Shown: positions 60,983 to 64,000 of the stretch, one piece after another | How positions within the stretch are numbered: position 1 is the first letter of the stretch | How the letters are laid out: every line of letters begins with the position of its first letter | Source of the DNA: Planosporangium thailandense | GTDB lineage: Bacteria; Actinomycetota; Actinomycetes; Mycobacteriales; Micromonosporaceae | DNA length: 64,000 bases | Direction of reading: 5' to 3' | Assembly: GCF_011947195.1 (NCBI RefSeq) | Contig: NZ_JAATVY010000001.1 | Coordinates: 530,702 to 594,701 of the forward strand | The notes under the pieces: generated by a model | The model's input: the letters and a program-made list of their open reading frames with translations, nothing else | The model's database searches: none | Told to the model about the DNA's origin: nothing | Position numbers and translations under genes: made by a program

Positions 60983-62017
60983 GTGCCCCGGTACCGATCC
61001 CTCATCGCCGCGGCGCTCGCGGCCGTCGTCGCTGTCGTCGCGGTGCCCGACGTCCCCGCGCGGGCCGCGACGGGGCCGGACGACCCGGTCTCGCACACGA
61101 CCACGGTCGGGCTGCACAACACGTACGACCCGGCGGCGTTCCCGTATCTCGCCCGGGCGCTCGACGAGCACCCGGGCCTGATCGAGCTGGACGTATGGCC
61201 GGACATCATCACCCACGAGTGGAAGGTCAGCCACTCCAACCCGCTGGGCAACGCCAACAACTGCGTGGCCGCCGGTACGCCGGCCCAGCTCTACTCCGGC
61301 AGCGCCAACAAGAACCTCGAGTACTGCCTCGACGACATCCGGCTGTGGCTGTCCGCGCATCCCGGCAGCGGGCCGCTGCTGCTGAAGATCGAGATGAAGA
61401 CCGGGTTCAGCGGCCGTACCGGACAGGGGCCGGCCCAGTTGGACGCCACGATCGCCGCGCACCTCGGTGCGGCGGTGTTCAAACCGGCCGACCTGATGGC
61501 CGGGTACGCGTCGCTCGACCAGGCCGCCCGCGCCGACGCGTGGCCGAGCCGGGCACGATTGTCCGGCAAGGTGATCATCGAGGTCATTCCCGGGACGGTC
61601 GAGGAGAACAACCCGACCGACACACTGTGGACCGACGTCGAGTACGCGACGTACCTCCGGGGCCTCGCCGCGGCCGGCGCCCTGGCCCGCGCCCAGATCT
61701 TCCCTGCGGTCCACAACGCGCAGAGCGGCGACCCACGGGTCCGCTACGGTGACGCGAGCCTGCGCCCGTGGTTCGTCGTCTTCGACGGCGACGCCACCGA
61801 GTACGTCACCACGGGCATCGACACCTCCTGGTACAACACCAACCACTACCTGCTGGTCATGACCGACGCGCAGAACGTGCCGCCGGCGGTGCCCGCCGGG
61901 GACGCGGCCGCGGCGCGGGCGCGGGTCGCCGCCCTCGCGGCAGCGCACGCGAGCGTCGCCTCCGCCGACTGGGGCGGCCTGCCGGACGTGGTCGGCGATC
62001 TCGTCACGCGAGGTTGA
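60983..62017 (+). CDS. Secreted Ca-dependent phosphatidylinositol-specific phospholipase C (SaPLC1-like)
   Basis: A 344-residue secreted enzyme. The GTG at 60983 follows AGGGAGG and starts a signal peptide (YRSLIAAALAAVVAVVAVP, cleavage after ARA). The barrel has the catalytic His motif TTVGLHNTYD, metal ligands in LIELDVWPD, and the second His in WKVSHSNPLGN, as in the Streptomyces antibioticus PLC1 family. It would cleave phosphoinositides outside the cell. It is divergent from the alkaline-phosphatase-like gene across about 190 bp, and a 19 bp perfect stem-loop follows. Confidence 0.87.
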   Translation: MPRYRSLIAAALAAVVAVVAVPDVPARAATGPDDPVSHTTTVGLHNTYDPAAFPYLARALDEHPGLIELDVWPDIITHEWKVSHSNPLGNANNCVAAGTPAQLYSGSANKNLEYCLDDIRLWLSAHPGSGPLLLKIEMKTGFSGRTGQGPAQLDATIAAHLGAAVFKPADLMAGYASLDQAARADAWPSRARLSGKVIIEVIPGTVEENNPTDTLWTDVEYATYLRGLAAAGALARAQIFPAVHNAQSGDPRVRYGDASLRPWFVVFDGDATEYVTTGIDTSWYNTNHYLLVMTDAQNVPPAVPAGDAAAARARVAALAAAHASVASADWGGLPDVVGDLVTRG

Positions 62018-62401
62018 CCGGCGGCTGGCGTTCTCGGAGATCCACTACTCGTTGCACCCGGCGCGCGAGCGTGCCCGGGGGCGGAATCGACCGTGACGCC
62101 CGGTACCCCGACGAGCGAGTGTTGCGTCGGGGTACCGGGCGTCGGTTCGTTCGCCGTGACCTCAGGGCTTGCTGGGAGTACGGCGGAAGCCGCATGTATG
62201 CGACCGACGTGGACAGTCCCGTTGGCATCCCGACCGGGCGAGTCACGGACGTGGCCCCCGGCAAGCTGCTTAAATAAATCCCGTATTGCCGTTTTGTGCG
62301 GAATTAGGGAGCAGCTGACAAGCCATCCGTCCCACCGCGGCCGAAAGCCGCACCACGGCGCGACAGGCGCCGCCGGATGGCAACCGCCGGAGAGGATACC
62401 G
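62018..62401 (+). other. Intergenic region before the L,D-transpeptidase gene
   Basis: A 384 bp gap. The first part holds the terminator at 62095-62143. The stretch 62265-62315 is AT-richer and is the likely promoter zone for the L,D-transpeptidase. A short GC hairpin with a CGAAA loop lies at 62337-62351. I looked for a c-di-AMP (ydaO) type riboswitch, common before cell-wall genes in this phylum, and did not find its conserved core. Confidence 0.5.
62095..62143 (+). terminator. Perfect 19 bp stem-loop after the PI-PLC gene
   Basis: Arms 62095-62113 and 62125-62143 pair perfectly over 19 bp, with an 11 base loop. It lies 77 bases after the stop codon. Confidence 0.75.
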
Positions 62402-63298
62402 ATGCCCGCCCCCGTTCGTGCCGGCCGGACCGATCGACGTCGCAGGAGCCTGCCGCTCGCCGCCCTCGCGATCGTCGTCATGGCCCTGGTGGCCGCCCTG
62501 GTCACGACAACCACCACCCGCGCGGCCCGCCAGCTCGCCGGTCTCCGCGCCACCCTGGGCCGGTCGGCCGCCCCGGTGCCCGCGCCGGCCGCCCGCGCGG
62601 CCAGCGATCGGCTCGCACCGGCCGCCAGCGATCGGCCCGCGCCCACGGCCAGCGATCGGCTCGCACCGGCCGCCAGCGATCGGCCCGCCCCGGCCGCCGC
62701 CCTGGCGCCCACGCCGACCGTCAGCGCGCTACCCGTACCGGCCGGGCTCGGCCCGCAGTGGGCCGCCCGGCTCGCCGGGCACTCCCAGGTGGTGGTCGCC
62801 TCGGGCGCGGACTGGCGCTCGTCGCACGCGACCGTGACCGAATGGCAGCGCGCGGCGGGTGGCTGGGTACGGCTCGCCGAGTGGGACGGCTGGAACGGCC
62901 GCGAGGGGTGGACCACCACGCCGGCGGAGACGCGCCCGCAGAGCCCGGTCGGCATGTTCGGCCTGACCGACGCCGGCGGCTACGCGCCGAATCCCGGCTC
63001 GCGCCTGCCCTACGACCACAGCAGTGGCAGTTACTCGCTCATCTTCAACGGTGTGCGGGCCTTCAACCACGTTATCGCCATCGACTACAACCGGGTACCC
63101 GGCACCGCGCCGGCCAACTCGACCCGCCCCCTCGGGTACGCCGCGGGCGGCGGATTCTGGATCCACACCCAGCACAACTCCGGCACCAACGGCTGCGTCG
63201 GAATTCCCGACGCCGGCGTGGTCGCGCTGCAGCAGACCCTCGACCCGGCCGCGAAGCCGGTCATCGTGATGGGCCCCGCCGCGGCGCTGGCCGAGTAG
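62402..63298 (+). CDS. Exported L,D-transpeptidase (YkuD-type) with repeat linker
   Basis: A 298-residue protein with one N-terminal membrane segment or uncleaved signal (about residues 16-40, LPLAALAIVVMALVAAL). A low-complexity linker follows with four repeats ASDR(L/P)AP(A/T), then the catalytic domain with the YkuD motif HTQHNSGTNGC (His255 or His258, nucleophile Cys265). It would form 3-3 crosslinks in peptidoglycan or attach proteins to it. The domain starts GLGPQWAARLAGHSQVVVAS, a subtype seen in actinobacterial hypothetical L,D-transpeptidases. Confidence 0.82.
   Translation: MPAPVRAGRTDRRRRSLPLAALAIVVMALVAALVTTTTTRAARQLAGLRATLGRSAAPVPAPAARAASDRLAPAASDRPAPTASDRLAPAASDRPAPAAALAPTPTVSALPVPAGLGPQWAARLAGHSQVVVASGADWRSSHATVTEWQRAAGGWVRLAEWDGWNGREGWTTTPAETRPQSPVGMFGLTDAGGYAPNPGSRLPYDHSSGSYSLIFNGVRAFNHVIAIDYNRVPGTAPANSTRPLGYAAGGGFWIHTQHNSGTNGCVGIPDAGVVALQQTLDPAAKPVIVMGPAAALAE
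62600..62695. repeat. Four tandem 24 bp units
   Basis: GCCAGCGATCGG recurs at 62600, 62624, 62648 and 62672, every 24 bp. The units encode the ASDR(L/P)AP(A/T) linker of the L,D-transpeptidase; alternate units are closest to each other, suggesting duplication of a 48 bp pair. Confidence 0.85.
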
Positions 63299-63310
63299 CG
63301 GCGCGGGTGC

Positions 63311-63808
63311 TCACCGGGCCCGGCGATCCCGGCCGGCGATCCCCTTGAGGTGACGGCCCATCTCGCGGGCGATCTCCCGGTTGGCGTCCCGCTCGGCCAG
63401 GGCCTGTCGCTTGTCCCACGACTTCTTGCCCCGCGCGAGGGCGAGCTCGACCTTCGCCCAGCCGTTCTCGAAGTACATCGACAGCGGGACGAGCGTCACG
63501 CCGCCCTCCCGCACCTTCTCGAGGATCCGGTCGATCTCCACGCGGTGCAGGAGCAGCTTGCGGGTACGACGCGGCTGATGGTTCGTCCAGGTGCCGTAGC
63601 CGTACTCGGCGATGTGCAGCCCGTACAGCATGATTTCGCCGTCGCGCTCCTGGGCGAACGCGTCCACCAGCGACACACGGCCCTCGCGCAGCGATTTGAC
63701 CTCGGTGCCCACCAGCTTGATGCCCGCCTCGTAGGTCTTGAGGATCGTGTAGTCGTGCCGGGCCTTCCTGTTCGAGGCGACGAGTTTGCGGCCGGTCTGC
63801 CTGGACGT
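63311..63808 (-). CDS. smpB: SsrA-binding protein SmpB, apparent ACG start codon
   Basis: A protein of 165 residues if read from ACG at 63808-63806. It then begins (M)[19 protein letters not shown] and continues [20 protein letters not shown] to a basic C-terminal tail, all typical of SmpB, which binds tmRNA and brings it to stalled ribosomes. AGGAGG (63821-63816) lies seven bases before this ACG. The first conventional start in frame is a GTG at 63712, which would remove about 32 conserved residues including the DYTIL strand. No ATG, GTG or TTG exists upstream in frame. Either ACG is used or the base at 63807 is a variant or error. Confidence 0.9.
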   Translation of the reverse strand, partial: TSRQTGRKLVASNRKARHDYTILKTYEAGIKLVGTEVKSLREGRVSLVDAFAQERDGEIMLYGLHIAEYGYGTWTNHQPRRTRKLLLHRVEIDRILEKVREGGVTLVPLSMYFENGWAKVELALARGKKSWDKRQALAERDANREIAREMGRHLKGIAGRDRRAR

Positions 63809-63815
63809 GGCGACC

Positions 63816-63821
63816 CCTCCT
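63816..63821 (-). promoter_or_regulatory. Ribosome binding site that fixes the smpB start
   Basis: A perfect AGGAGG on the minus strand, seven bases before the ACG codon at 63808. There is no other start codon within range, so it points to ACG. Confidence 0.75.
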
Positions 63822-64000
63822 GACCTCGACCGGGTGCGTCGACGGACACGATACCGCCGGCCGCCCCGCGGTCACCGGGGGCCAATTTCCTCGGATCCGC
63901 CCCGGGCGTCGGTGGATAGTTCGCCGCGGTACGGGTAGCGCACCCCCTGCCGGCGTAGTACCGATGGGGTAGCTCTTCCCGTACCGCCGGCGTAGTCGCA

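Noticed and set aside
62144..62401. c-di-AMP (ydaO) riboswitch before the L,D-transpeptidase
   Set aside because: The conserved core sequences of the class are not visible; only a small GC hairpin is.
63872..64000. Possible C-terminus of another minus-strand gene upstream of smpB (42 open codons to the window edge)
   Set aside because: Only about 70 percent of its third positions are G or C, below the near-uniform level of real genes here, and the peptide is not recognisable. The stretch 63822-64000 is left without a feature.
1..64000. tRNA, rRNA, CRISPR arrays, insertion sequences or prophage genes
   Set aside because: No cloverleaf-like sequence, regularly spaced repeat array, transposase, integrase or phage structural gene was seen on either strand.

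Overview
The window is high-GC DNA with almost uniformly G/C third codon positions, dense short operons, many 1-4 nt overlaps and frequent GTG starts. This, with the actinobacterial families present (MprAB-like two-component pair, MgtA/PimB-like mannosyltransferase, Streptomyces-type Ca-dependent PI-PLC, L,D-transpeptidase), indicates an actinomycete, probably of the Micromonosporaceae or a close relative. No rRNA, tRNA, insertion sequence, phage gene or CRISPR array was found. It reads as a chromosomal region rich in catabolic operons.

Layout. 1-9.5 kb: the end of a cytochrome P450, ribokinase and ribose pyranase, a two-gene ABC exporter, a flippase-like membrane protein, a proline-rich membrane protein, an MprAB-like two-component system and an MGDG-synthase-like glycosyltransferase. 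9.5-11.5 kb: an unusual membrane-anchored metzincin-type protease gene and a small membrane partner. 11.6-13.2 kb: a GlxA-type regulator divergent from a rhodanese. 13.2-21.6 kb: an amino-compound cluster with an N-acylamino acid racemase, a GNAT acyltransferase, a PucR regulator, an APC permease, two short-chain dehydrogenases, a ureohydrolase and a deacetylase. 21.7-33.3 kb: a tetritol (erythritol/L-threitol) catabolic locus with dehydrogenase, TIM-type isomerase, DUF2291 protein, sugar ABC transporter, DeoR regulator, dihydroxyacetone-kinase-type L-erythrulose kinase, RpiB-type isomerase and a second alcohol dehydrogenase. 33.4-38.9 kb: a PAP2 membrane phosphatase, a secreted GH3 glycosidase and a Tat-exported purple acid phosphatase.

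39.0-57.1 kb holds the most integrated system: two divergent operons ending at a HutC-type GntR regulator. The left operon encodes a glutamine-synthetase-like ligase, a PuuD-type hydrolase, aldehyde and alcohol dehydrogenases, a HAD phosphatase, the relic of glyA, and ETF beta/alpha. The right operon encodes two dimethylglycine-dehydrogenase-like flavoenzymes with folate domains, a LicA-like kinase, an APC permease, L-serine dehydratase and formyl-THF deformylase. I infer catabolism of an N-methylated amine or amino alcohol: N-demethylation onto folate with electrons to ETF, gamma-glutamyl-protected oxidation of the amine, and disposal of glycine, serine and one-carbon units. Two GTNTANAC operators lie between the operons.

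57.1-64 kb: an MgtA-like glycosyltransferase, a secreted alkaline-phosphatase-superfamily protein, a secreted PI-PLC, an L,D-transpeptidase and smpB, whose only sensible start codon is ACG. Strong perfect stem-loops separate many of the units; three sit in a row between 21586 and 21698.
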